The translations under genes were made by a program, and so were the position numbers. 64,000 nt of DNA from UBA4416 sp040386075 (GTDB lineage: Bacteria; Bacteroidota; Bacteroidia; B-17B0; Aurantibacillaceae): contig JAZKGE010000048.1 of assembly GCA_040386075.1 (NCBI GenBank), forward strand, positions 17,047 to 81,046, given 5' to 3'. This document shows, in pieces, positions 47,846 to 54,485 of this stretch; within the stretch, counting starts at the first letter, position 1; the number at the start of each line of letters is the position of its first letter. The notes under the pieces are model-generated. The model searched no databases. It had not been told where the DNA came from and worked only from the letters and a program-made list of their open reading frames with translations.

Positions 47846-48021
47846 AGGTAACAGCACCTTTGCCCCAGCCTTGCAGACAATAAAGCATTTGCAAAAGCGG
47901 TCGCTCCGCGAGGATAATTATTTTCGCTTTGCAAATGGCAACAAACATAGTATCTTTGTTAGTAGCATTTCGGCAGACATTGTTTCAAATCAAACCGTTG
48001 CTTAGTGCGAAAAAGTTAGCA
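47846..48021 (+). repeat. attC4 (family A), 176 bp
   Basis: Left core AGGTAAC exactly complements cassette 4's start GTTACCT, extending to 9 bp (GTTACCTGC). Right core GTTAGCA. The interior is nearly the same as attC1, including GCGGTCGCTCCGCG. Confidence 0.85.
47928..47958 (+). promoter_or_regulatory. Promoter inside attC4
   Basis: TTTG (47928-47931), 19 bp, TATCTTTG (47951-47958): full consensus. Reads into cassette 5. Confidence 0.7.
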
Positions 48022-48043
48022 GCAACAATTAGAGGCCATAAAT

Positions 48044-48547
48044 ATGTTTAAGAAAATAATTAGAAAACTAACAAATACTGAGAGCGAATCTTTAGAAAAC
48101 TCTTTGTCAAAAAATGGCTTACCATTTAAAAATCAACAAGAAGCTGAAAAGTATTTTTTTAATTTACGAGATAAAGAACTAATTAGAGTTAATGAATTTA
48201 AGGCTAAATACCCCGAATTAAATTTAGACAACTCATTAGAAAGTTTAATAAGGCTAGAAGAGTTCTACTTTAACTGCGTTATTGCGAAAACTATTGTGAT
48301 AAATTGTTCGAAAATAGAACTTGAAGATATTATTACTCACTATACGCGTTTGACCTTTGTTCATAATGACTACGGAACTTGGGATGTAGAAGAAAATGAT
48401 TTTTCTGAAGGCAATTATGAATTGGTTATACGCAGAAGTGAATACAATACTGTACCGTTAAAATTTGGAAGAAACCTTGACCAATATTCATTAGATCATA
48501 ATAAAAGATATTTGCACCATATGTATTCTCTTTTAGCAAATGTTTAA
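48044..48547 (+). CDS. Cassette 5: hypothetical soluble protein
   Basis: A 167-aa protein with no signal peptide or membrane helix. It is charged and helical in the first half (NQQEAEKYFFNLRDKELIRVNEFKAKYPELN). The second half has aromatic residues in a beta pattern (HNDYGTWDVEENDFSEGNYELVIRR). I do not recognise a family. It begins 28 bp into the cassette. Confidence 0.65.
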   Translation: MFKKIIRKLTNTESESLENSLSKNGLPFKNQQEAEKYFFNLRDKELIRVNEFKAKYPELNLDNSLESLIRLEEFYFNCVIAKTIVINCSKIELEDIITHYTRLTFVHNDYGTWDVEENDFSEGNYELVIRRSEYNTVPLKFGRNLDQYSLDHNKRYLHHMYSLLANV

Positions 48548-48574
48548 TAGACCTATCATGTAAAATATTGCAGC

Positions 48575-48770
48575 TGCTAACACACCTTTCCCCAGCCGTG
48601 CAGGCACCAAAACATCTGCAAGACCTGTCCCGATCCTTCAATCGGGAAGCGGTCGCTCCGCGAAAGACATTTATTTCTTTGCAATTGCCTAACAACATAG
48701 TATCTTTATTTAAACATTTCGGTAGACAGCGATTCCAATGCGATCGAAACTAAAGGCGAAAACGTTTAGC
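48575..48770 (+). repeat. attC5 (family C with a different palindrome insert), 196 bp
   Basis: Left core TGCTAAC exactly complements cassette 5's start GTTAGCA, extending to 9 bp. The right core reads GTTTAGC, with an extra T. It carries TCCCGATCCTTCAATCGGGA in the left half, a CCCGAT palindrome at a different place from that in attC3 and attC7. Longest site of the set. Confidence 0.8.
48678..48708 (+). promoter_or_regulatory. Promoter inside attC5
   Basis: TTTG (48678-48681), 19 bp, TATCTTTA (48701-48708). Reads into cassette 6. Confidence 0.55.
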
Positions 48771-48794
48771 AGTAATAACCGCAGACATTACAAC

Positions 48795-49376
48795 ATGAAA
48801 ACAATCTTTTGGACAATAATACTACTTCTTTCTTTTAATCTTTCGTTCGGACAATTAACCAACGACTGTTTTTCTGACGCAAACTATCAGCGAAATATGG
48901 ACTTAAAAGAAGCTCCAGAGGTTAAAGTTGGCGACAGCGCAAATCATATTATTAGAAGCGTTGAGACTGCATTGGCGAAAATAATAGGCTGTAAGTTTCC
49001 TTATGCTCCATTCGAGACAACTACTGGAAAAGAATTATCTTACGACAAAATAAAATCCGACTTTATAGTTATTAATTTTAATTATCTGTTTTGCGACAGG
49101 TGTACTAACCAGTTAGACAGCCTTGTGAAAATAAAGAAAGCATCAAATAAAATAATAACTATTGTTTCGTTTTTTGCTTCCGACAAAAATGACATAAAGC
49201 ATTTAACAGACAAATTTAAAGACGAAGTTCTTTTCGTTTCCAACGCCGACAGTTACACAAAAAACTACGACCTAGGTAGCGGACGACCATTAAACTACAT
49301 CTTAGACAAAAGCAAAATTATTATTTATGCAGACCGTGTTGTTTCGCAGACATTAAATCCTTACTTAATAAAATGA
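48795..49376 (+). CDS. Cassette 6: exported thioredoxin-fold protein with CxxC
   Basis: A 193-aa protein. I start at MKTIFWTIILLLSFNLSFGQ, a clean signal peptide; a frame 19 codons longer begins inside attC5. The mature part has a redoxin/TlpA-like fold: FETTTGKELSYDKIKSDFIVINFNYLFC, then CDRC as the active-site CxxC, and later PLNYILDKSKII for the cis-proline strand region. It probably acts as a periplasmic thiol oxidoreductase; the partner is unknown. Confidence 0.72.
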   Translation: MKTIFWTIILLLSFNLSFGQLTNDCFSDANYQRNMDLKEAPEVKVGDSANHIIRSVETALAKIIGCKFPYAPFETTTGKELSYDKIKSDFIVINFNYLFCDRCTNQLDSLVKIKKASNKIITIVSFFASDKNDIKHLTDKFKDEVLFVSNADSYTKNYDLGSGRPLNYILDKSKIIIYADRVVSQTLNPYLIK

Positions 49377-49421
49377 CCTGCGGACATAGGAGCAGAAATT
49401 AAACTAAATGGCGGTTACAAC

Positions 49422-49596
49422 TGCTAGCACACGGCTTTCTCCAGCCTAGCAGACACCAAAGCTTTTGCAAATTCAAGGCCGCTCCGCGAAACTTATTTTC
49501 ATTTTGCAAATGTTTAAAAAGCCGTTAGCTTTGTCAGTAATACTTCGGTAGAAAGAGTTTCAAAACCCGCCGAAATTTAGCGCGAAAACGTTATGT
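49422..49596 (+). repeat. attC6 (family B), 175 bp
   Basis: The left end CTGCTAGCAC matches the complement of cassette 6's start only in part at the core. Beyond it, TAGCAGT-(2 nt)-TAACCGC recurs inverted at both ends of the cassette, 14 of 16 bp. Right core GTTATGT. The interior is nearly the same as attC8. Confidence 0.75.
49503..49533 (+). promoter_or_regulatory. Promoter inside attC6
   Basis: TTTG (49503-49506), 19 bp, TAGCTTTG (49526-49533): full TAnnTTTG match with a different third base and a different spacer from family A. Reads into cassette 7. Confidence 0.7.
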
Positions 49597-49604
49597 TCAA
49601 TTAT

Positions 49605-50324
49605 ATGAAGACCACAATTTTTATAATATTTCTCATTTCGACAAAAATAGTTTGTGGACAGAAAGATTCTGTAAAAATCAAAAGACATAATCCAAACGCG
49701 CCGACACTTCACGAACTAAGTGAAGAAACAAAGCAAAGAGGTATAGACAACAAACTAAGTGTTTATATTCCATTACTTCCACTAATAGACCCATTTAGTG
49801 GCTTTTCACTTAGACTTGGATCTGAATTTAAAATTTATCGTAACGTCTCAATGTGCCTTGAAGCCGGCGGCTATTTTTATTCACAACCGAGGGCATCTTG
49901 GTTTGACAATCTTAGTGGATATATAGCTAAGACAAGTCTTAAATATTATTTTAATAAAAAAAAGCTTACGGTTGGCAACTATTGCTTAATTGATTATGTC
50001 CAAAAACAACAAAACTATAAAGACAATGACAGTATCAATATTACAAATGTCGCGACCTACGAGCGGCAATATTTGGTTGACAAGTTCGTAAACGGAATAA
50101 CTTTTAAATACGGTTATACTTATTTGTTCTATAAAAGCATCTATCTTGACATATACGTTGGCGCAGGTGTTAGAGTTATAAACCGAAAAACAAACTTAAC
50201 AGAAATAGAAGAAGCAAATATTAAACACAAAGGAGATGGTGGCATTACGCCTAGTTTAATTAAGACAAAAGGGACAATTCCAATTTTGAATGCAGGAATA
50301 AAGCTAGGTTTCAGAATAATATAA
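49605..50324 (+). CDS. Cassette 7: exported beta-barrel-like protein
   Basis: A 239-aa protein. I start at MKTTIFIIFLISTKIVCGQ (signal peptide); an ATG four codons upstream lies in the attC core. The mature part alternates hydrophobic and polar residues with aromatic girdles (FSGFSLRLGSEFKIYRNVSMCLEAGGYFY, YTYLFYKSIYLDIYVGAGVRVI) and ends in FRII, as in outer-membrane barrels of about eight strands. No specific family assigned. Confidence 0.68.
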   Translation: MKTTIFIIFLISTKIVCGQKDSVKIKRHNPNAPTLHELSEETKQRGIDNKLSVYIPLLPLIDPFSGFSLRLGSEFKIYRNVSMCLEAGGYFYSQPRASWFDNLSGYIAKTSLKYYFNKKKLTVGNYCLIDYVQKQQNYKDNDSINITNVATYERQYLVDKFVNGITFKYGYTYLFYKSIYLDIYVGAGVRVINRKTNLTEIEEANIKHKGDGGITPSLIKTKGTIPILNAGIKLGFRII

Positions 50325-50328
50325 TTGG

Positions 50329-50513
50329 GTATAACACACGACTTGATCTAGGCTAGCAGACAACAAAGCAATTGCAAAAGCGGTAGAACCTTTTTTAATT
50401 TTTGCTTTGAAATTGCATAGTAACATAGTATCTTTATTTAAACATTTCGGTAGACAATGGTTCCAATCCCGATAGGGATCGGGAGACCGAGCAAGCTGCG
50501 AAAAACGTTAGCG
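50329..50513 (+). repeat. attC7 (family C with palindrome insert), 185 bp
   Basis: Left core GTATAAC. Cassette 7 starts GTTAT-GTT-CAATTATAT and the complement of its end reads GTTAT-ACC-CAATTATAT, so the cassette ends are inverted over 17 bp with only the middle three bases changed. Right core GTTAGCG. It shares the TCCCGATAGGGATCGGGA insert with attC3. Confidence 0.8.
50406..50436 (+). promoter_or_regulatory. Promoter inside attC7
   Basis: TTTG (50406-50409), 19 bp, TATCTTTA (50429-50436). Reads into cassette 8. Confidence 0.55.
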
Positions 50514-50526
50514 ATAATTTAGACGA

Positions 50527-51165
50527 ATGAAAATAACTATATTAATTCCCATGTTTTTTAGCTTTTCTTTATTCAGTCAGAAAGATTTATCTTCAGTTGT
50601 TTCATCTGCTGATGTTTTTTATGGTTATCGTTTATACTCACAATCATTTTACGATCAGCTGAACACTGTGAATAAAATTAGATTTGACAAGCCTTTGCAA
50701 ACAACTGGTGTCGGCTTAAGTGGATACTTTTCAAGCACAGCCAAAATGGGCTGGCATGGTCATTTAATCTATAATCAAGTAATCCCACAAATAATTTACA
50801 TACAAGACACAATTAAAGGAAAGATAACGGGATTTACTTTTGGAGCAGCATTTGGAAGAGCATTGAAAACGAAAAATGAAAGCTTTGCTCTACTATATTG
50901 TCTTGGATTTAATACAGGACGTTTGAGAATGTTTGATAACCAGTTTTTAAGACAACGTAATTCTTTCTTTTCTCCAAAAATAAGTATACAACCTAAAATT
51001 AAAATAGGAAAACTAGCATTATCTTTTCTAATTGAATACGAATACGACATTTCAAACCCATTATGGAAAAAAACTCTTTCTGCAAGCGACAACCAAACCC
51101 AAATTAGTAATCTTCGACAATCATGTATAACTGGTCAAGTTGGTCTAGGCTACATATTAAATTAA
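50527..51165 (+). CDS. Cassette 8: exported beta-rich protein
   Basis: A 212-aa protein with a signal peptide (MKITILIPMFFSFSLFSQ). The mature part has many amphipathic beta strands with glycine and aromatic residues (TGFTFGAAFGRAL, SFALLYCLGFNTG, LALSFLIEYEYDI) and ends TGQVGLGYILN, consistent with a small outer-membrane barrel. No family assigned. It starts 14 bp after its attC core. Confidence 0.66.
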   Translation: MKITILIPMFFSFSLFSQKDLSSVVSSADVFYGYRLYSQSFYDQLNTVNKIRFDKPLQTTGVGLSGYFSSTAKMGWHGHLIYNQVIPQIIYIQDTIKGKITGFTFGAAFGRALKTKNESFALLYCLGFNTGRLRMFDNQFLRQRNSFFSPKISIQPKIKIGKLALSFLIEYEYDISNPLWKKTLSASDNQTQISNLRQSCITGQVGLGYILN

Positions 51166-51169
51166 ACAT

Positions 51170-51344
51170 CGCTAACAGCATTTAAAACTTATGTAGTCGA
51201 CATCACAGCATTTGCAAATTCAAGGCCGCTCCGCGAAACTTATTTTCATTTTGCAAATGTTTAAAAAGCCGTTAGCTTTGTCAGTAATATTTCGGTAGAA
51301 AGAGTTTCAAAACCCAAATTGAAATAAAGCGCGAACCCTTAGCA
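51170..51344 (+). repeat. attC8 (family B), 175 bp, last site of the array
   Basis: Left core CGCTAAC exactly complements cassette 8's start GTTAGCG, extending to 9 bp (ATCGCTAAC). The right core is CTTAGCA, with C in place of the cleavage-adjacent G, so it may be a dead site. The interior is almost the same as attC6. Confidence 0.8.
51250..51280 (+). promoter_or_regulatory. Promoter inside attC8
   Basis: TTTG (51250-51253), 19 bp, TAGCTTTG (51273-51280): full consensus. Reads into cassette 9. Confidence 0.68.
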
Positions 51345-51365
51345 GTAATTATCAGTACAAAAACA

Positions 51366-51830
51366 GTGGCAAAAACAATTTCTATTTTATCAGGCTTCAT
51401 GTTTCTTATGAGCTGTGTCTCTGACAAAACAGGGGACAGTCATAATAATACTAAGGCATCTCACAAAGTAACAACCATAATTACCCTTGCCGACATATCA
51501 CGCTTACAAAAAATGATCTCTGATCCTTGCGACACATTTTCGTATGAATTTCAGGGGATATATCCCATCCTGGACACGCTTCCAAACGCAGTTTCAGACA
51601 CACTCATAATGGATGGTTATTTAAAGACATTAGGTTTTCAACTAACTTCCGGCGGACACGGCAACTGGCAAGGCGGCCCAAGGCTAATAACATTAGAACT
51701 TACCAAAGGCAGCTGCAATTGTAAAGTCTTTAAAAAATACTACTACAACGACACATTAGCTGACGGAAAATATAATTTGAGAGTGACAGAAAAAGTGGTT
51801 TGTAATGCAGATAACAATGCAGTGGATTAA
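51366..51830 (+). CDS. Cassette 9: lipoprotein of unknown function, GTG start
   Basis: A 154-aa protein starting with GTG. A lipoprotein signal (LMSC near residue 17) is followed by a linker and a beta-rich domain with paired cysteines (SDPCDTF, KGSCNCKVFKKYYY). GGHGNWQGGPRLITLEL is a striking Gly-rich loop. No family recognised. It follows attC8 but has no attC after it, so it is either the anchored last cassette or a truncated one. Confidence 0.65.
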   Translation: MAKTISILSGFMFLMSCVSDKTGDSHNNTKASHKVTTIITLADISRLQKMISDPCDTFSYEFQGIYPILDTLPNAVSDTLIMDGYLKTLGFQLTSGGHGNWQGGPRLITLELTKGSCNCKVFKKYYYNDTLADGKYNLRVTEKVVCNADNNAVD

Positions 51831-51846
51831 CTCAGCAAGGCCTAAC

Positions 51847-51911
51847 GGAACTCTGACAGTGGTTCTTGGAACTACCTCTGTGGTTTTATAGAACTCTGAA
51901 AGTGTTGCATG
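51847..51911. repeat. Three degenerate 21-22 bp repeats before arr
   Basis: GAACT begins at 51848, 51869 and 51891, each followed by a related stretch ending GTGGTT or GTGTT. The period and the GGAA start recall the minisatellite at 44958. The rest of this 162-bp gap shows nothing else. Confidence 0.4.
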
Positions 51912-51992
51912 TTTTTACCTTCGCGTAACTTGACACGCCCTCTTGCAATAAGCTCCAAAACATTTTATCTTTGTTACTCACAATAATTAAAC

Positions 51993-52736
51993 ATGCAATT
52001 CGACCCAACTAATACCATTGTTAAGCTCTGCCTGCAAGGCATGAGCATGGAAGAACAAGGCAAACACGAAGAAGCAAACGTCTTATTTCTACAAGCCTGG
52101 AACGAAGCCACCCTTGACTTCGAAAAATTTTTAGCCGCTTATTATATAGCCCGGCAGCAAACAAATGTTTCTGATAAACTCAAATGGACAGAAACCACTT
52201 TGCAGTATGCCTTAAACATAAATGATGATTCGGTGAAGAGTGCGTTCCCCGCTTTGTATTCAACCATTGCCAAATGTTACGAGGAGTTGAATGATCCAGC
52301 TAACGCAAAAAAACATCTCGATTTAGCTCTTTCGTTCAAATACAAACCATCTGATGTTGGTCCGTTTTACCACGGTACCAAAGCCGATCTGAAGGTTGAC
52401 GATCTGCTGACACCCGGAGGTGTTTCTAACTACAAATCCGATCTCAAAATGAATCACATTTATTTCACTGCGCTGGTTAACGGCGCTGGGCTTGCCGCGG
52501 CATTAGCCAAAGGTGATGGTCCTGAGCGGGTGTATATCATTCAACCAACTGGCAGTTTTGAAAATGACCCGAACGTAACAGACAAGAAATTTCCGGGTAA
52601 CCCTACCCGCTCCTATCGCACTACATCACCATTAAAAATAATTGGCGAAGCAACCGATTGGGTAAGGCAAACGCCGGAACAAATTCAACAATGGCGGGAG
52701 AAGTTAGCGAATAATACAGGAGAGATCATTAATTGA
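51993..52736 (+). CDS. arr: Rifampin ADP-ribosyltransferase (Arr) with N-terminal TPR-like domain
   Basis: A 247-aa protein in two parts. Residues about 1-115 are helical and TPR-like (MSMEEQGKHEEANVLFLQAW, YSTIAKCYEELNDPANAKKHLDLAL). Residues 124-247 match Arr, which ADP-ribosylates rifamycins using NAD: FYHGTKADL (His127), NHIYFTA, FENDPNVTDKKFPGNPTRSYRT and ATDWVR. The better-known Arr-2 is only the second part, about 150 aa. In proteobacteria arr genes travel as integron cassettes; here the gene sits straight after a cassette array but has no attC of its own. Activity on rifampin is likely but untested. Confidence 0.85.
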   Translation: MQFDPTNTIVKLCLQGMSMEEQGKHEEANVLFLQAWNEATLDFEKFLAAYYIARQQTNVSDKLKWTETTLQYALNINDDSVKSAFPALYSTIAKCYEELNDPANAKKHLDLALSFKYKPSDVGPFYHGTKADLKVDDLLTPGGVSNYKSDLKMNHIYFTALVNGAGLAAALAKGDGPERVYIIQPTGSFENDPNVTDKKFPGNPTRSYRTTSPLKIIGEATDWVRQTPEQIQQWREKLANNTGEIIN

Positions 52737-52749
52737 TTTTTCTTTTCTT

Positions 52750-53345
52750 TTTTGACGTACTTCGGCTCCGCTCAGTAACCGTCAAGAAGTAAACAAAAAA
52801 ATTAACGTCCATATAGTTATCGGATTGCGATAGGCAAATAGAACTTACTTTCTTAGCCTGCCATGCAAAGAAAGCGGCAAATGTATAGCATACATTTGAG
52901 CGTGGATGTGCGCGGAAGAAAGATCACAGCTTCTTAAATTTATCTCGGAAATAACGAAGTGCTTTCCCGCCCGATTCTGGAAACTCGGCCACAAGGGCCT
53001 CAAACAGCCCAGAATCGTCGCACAAAATCCCTGCTGAAATCCCTTCTATTTCCTTCGCTAAATTTAAGAGGCGGACTAAAACTAACGTTCAAGCTTTTAT
53101 TATTCAACGCAGATATATGTATAGCTAAGCTTATTAAAAAAAGCCTGTGAGTATGGCGCGGGGACTGCCAAAAATGCGAGCCGTCATAGCGGTGAATTGA
53201 GAAAACAAGATTTTAGTGTAGTCCCTTTTCGGGACGGAACGTAAAAATCGTAGTTTTCCAAGAGGCGGGCTGAGCATATTTTTGGCTTGCCTCCTGGCGC
53301 ATGCTGGCTCAAATATGCCCTGCATATTTGCCCTGGTACTTTTTT
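52750..53345. repeat. Dispersed repeat, copy B, and other intergenic elements right of the array
   Basis: This 654-bp gap has no supported gene. TTGACG (52752-52757) pairs with CGTCAA (52780-52785). From about 52846 to 53078 lies copy B of the element at 44165, in the same orientation, with AACTTACTTTCTTAGCCTGC, GCAAATGTATAGCATACATT, GAAGAAAGATCAC and TTCGCTAAATTTAA. A GC-richer part follows with the hairpin GTCCCTTTTCGGGAC at 53221-53235. A 63-codon frame at 52959 is repeat-derived. Confidence 0.55.
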
Positions 53346-53390
53346 TGACTAAGAAAAAAAAGTAATATAAAATATTCATAACTTTAAATA

Positions 53391-53855
53391 ATGAAAAGAA
53401 CACAATTCATAGCAAACCGACTCCGTGAAGTCTTACTTAACGGAACATGGATAGCCAATACAAACTATAAAGACCAAATACTAAGTCTAACGTGGAAACA
53501 CGCCATTGGCAAAGTAGAAAACTTAAACACCATTGCCGCTTTAACCTTTCATATCAATTATTACCTGAAAGGCTTACTACAGGTTTTAAATGGCGGCGAA
53601 TTAACCATTAGCGATAAGTACAGCTTTGATATGCCCGAAATTAAATCAGAAGAAGATTGGAATGATTTAGTGAATGACTTTGTAAAGAATGCCGAAGCTT
53701 TTGCATCTAAAGTAGAGCAGATAGATGATGCATTATTAGATCAACCTTTTGTGAACGAAAAGTATGGAACCTATTCACGAAATATAGAAGGTGTGATCGA
53801 ACACAGCTATTATCACTTAGGGCAAATATCGCTGATCAAAAAAATAATCTTATAA
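53391..53855 (+). CDS. DinB-fold protein (DUF1572/YfiT-like)
   Basis: A 154-aa four-helix-bundle protein of the DinB/YfiT superfamily, not to be confused with DNA polymerase IV. LTFHINYYLKGLLQVL holds the first metal-ligand histidine, and VIEHSYYHLGQISLIKK holds the last two, spaced as in metal-dependent thiol transferases of this fold. EDWNDLVNDFVKNAEAF is the third helix. Many relatives act in bacillithiol chemistry, but the substrate here is unknown. Confidence 0.78.
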   Translation: MKRTQFIANRLREVLLNGTWIANTNYKDQILSLTWKHAIGKVENLNTIAALTFHINYYLKGLLQVLNGGELTISDKYSFDMPEIKSEEDWNDLVNDFVKNAEAFASKVEQIDDALLDQPFVNEKYGTYSRNIEGVIEHSYYHLGQISLIKKIIL

Positions 53856-53864
53856 AACACTGCA

Positions 53865-54485
53865 TCAAGCCAGCTTATTTTCGTAGGCATACTTAATAAG
53901 GCCTACAATACTTTTAGCCTTCGTCTTTCTAAAAATATTCTTCCGGTGCGACTCCACTGTATGTTCGCTGATAAAAAGCATTTCAGCAATTTCTACATTT
54001 GATCTTTCTTTGACGATGAGGCCGATGATCTCTTTTTCACGCTTGGTGAGCAGATCTTTATTATGCGTATTTTGTAAAAGTACCTTTGCGGCGCTGGTAC
54101 TGTAATACATCACACCCTCTCCCACTTCCCTGATCGCTTTCACCAGCTCATCTTTTTCAAGGTCTTTTAATAAGTAACCATCTGCACCGGCTGTAATAAG
54201 TTCATGAATGACCTCGGCCTTATCAAACATCGACAAACCAATGACTTTAACTTCCGGAAATTCTTCTTTTACAATACGGGTCAATTCAATACCCGAAAGT
54301 CCGCCCATTTGAATATCAGTTATCAAAACATCCGGTTGATTTTCTCTTAGAGCTTTCAAAGCCGATTCGCTATCGTAAGTAAATCCCATCACAGTAATAC
54401 CGGGTTCCGTTTCCAATAAGGAAGCTACGCCTTTCACAAAGATCTTATGGTCATCTACCAGGTAAACAGTGAGATTGTTATGCAT
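53865..54485 (-). CDS. NarL/FixJ-type response regulator (pair 2)
   Basis: A 206-aa regulator. Receiver domain about 5-120 with LVDDHKIF, phospho-aspartate in DVLITDIQMGG, then GLSMFDKAE and DGYLLKD. LuxR helix-turn-helix in LTKREKEIIGLIVKERSNVEIAEML followed by SEHTVESHRKNIF. It overlaps the end of the upstream kinase gene by 8 bp, so the pair is co-translated. Same design as the pair at 37.3-39.7 kb. Confidence 0.88.
   Translation of the reverse strand: MHNNLTVYLVDDHKIFVKGVASLLETEPGITVMGFTYDSESALKALRENQPDVLITDIQMGGLSGIELTRIVKEEFPEVKVIGLSMFDKAEVIHELITAGADGYLLKDLEKDELVKAIREVGEGVMYYSTSAAKVLLQNTHNKDLLTKREKEIIGLIVKERSNVEIAEMLFISEHTVESHRKNIFRKTKAKSIVGLIKYAYENKLA

Larger units (their letters stand above)
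45296..51830 (+). mobile_element. Integron-type gene-cassette array without integrase (CALIN), nine cassettes
   Basis: Nine genes on one strand alternate with eight 170-196 bp attC-like sites. Cassette boundaries at the G/TT of each core are 45295/6, 46068/9, 46596/7, 47240/1, 48015/6, 48764/5, 49590/1, 50507/8 and 51338/9, giving cassettes of about 530-920 bp. The left core of the attC ending each of cassettes 1, 3, 4, 5 and 8 is an exact reverse complement, over 7-9 bp, of that same cassette's start. Cassettes 6 and 7 match with a few changes, and cassette 2 does not. That self-complementarity follows from excision as circles. No tyrosine recombinase is present in the window. Confidence 0.85.

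Noticed and set aside
48738..48794. 19-codon extension of the cassette 6 gene
   Set aside because: It begins inside attC5 and would bury the signal peptide that starts at 48795.
45898..51344. Regular repeats read as a CRISPR array
   Set aside because: The repeats are 170-196 bp and the intervals contain full genes. No 25-40 bp repeats with short spacers or cas genes are present.
52959..53150. 63-codon plus-strand frame
   Set aside because: It lies in dispersed repeat copy B and has the composition of the repeat.
42500..53400. An integrase or transposase near the cassettes
   Set aside because: All frames were read; none shows the tyrosine-recombinase R-H-R-Y pattern or a DDE transposase.
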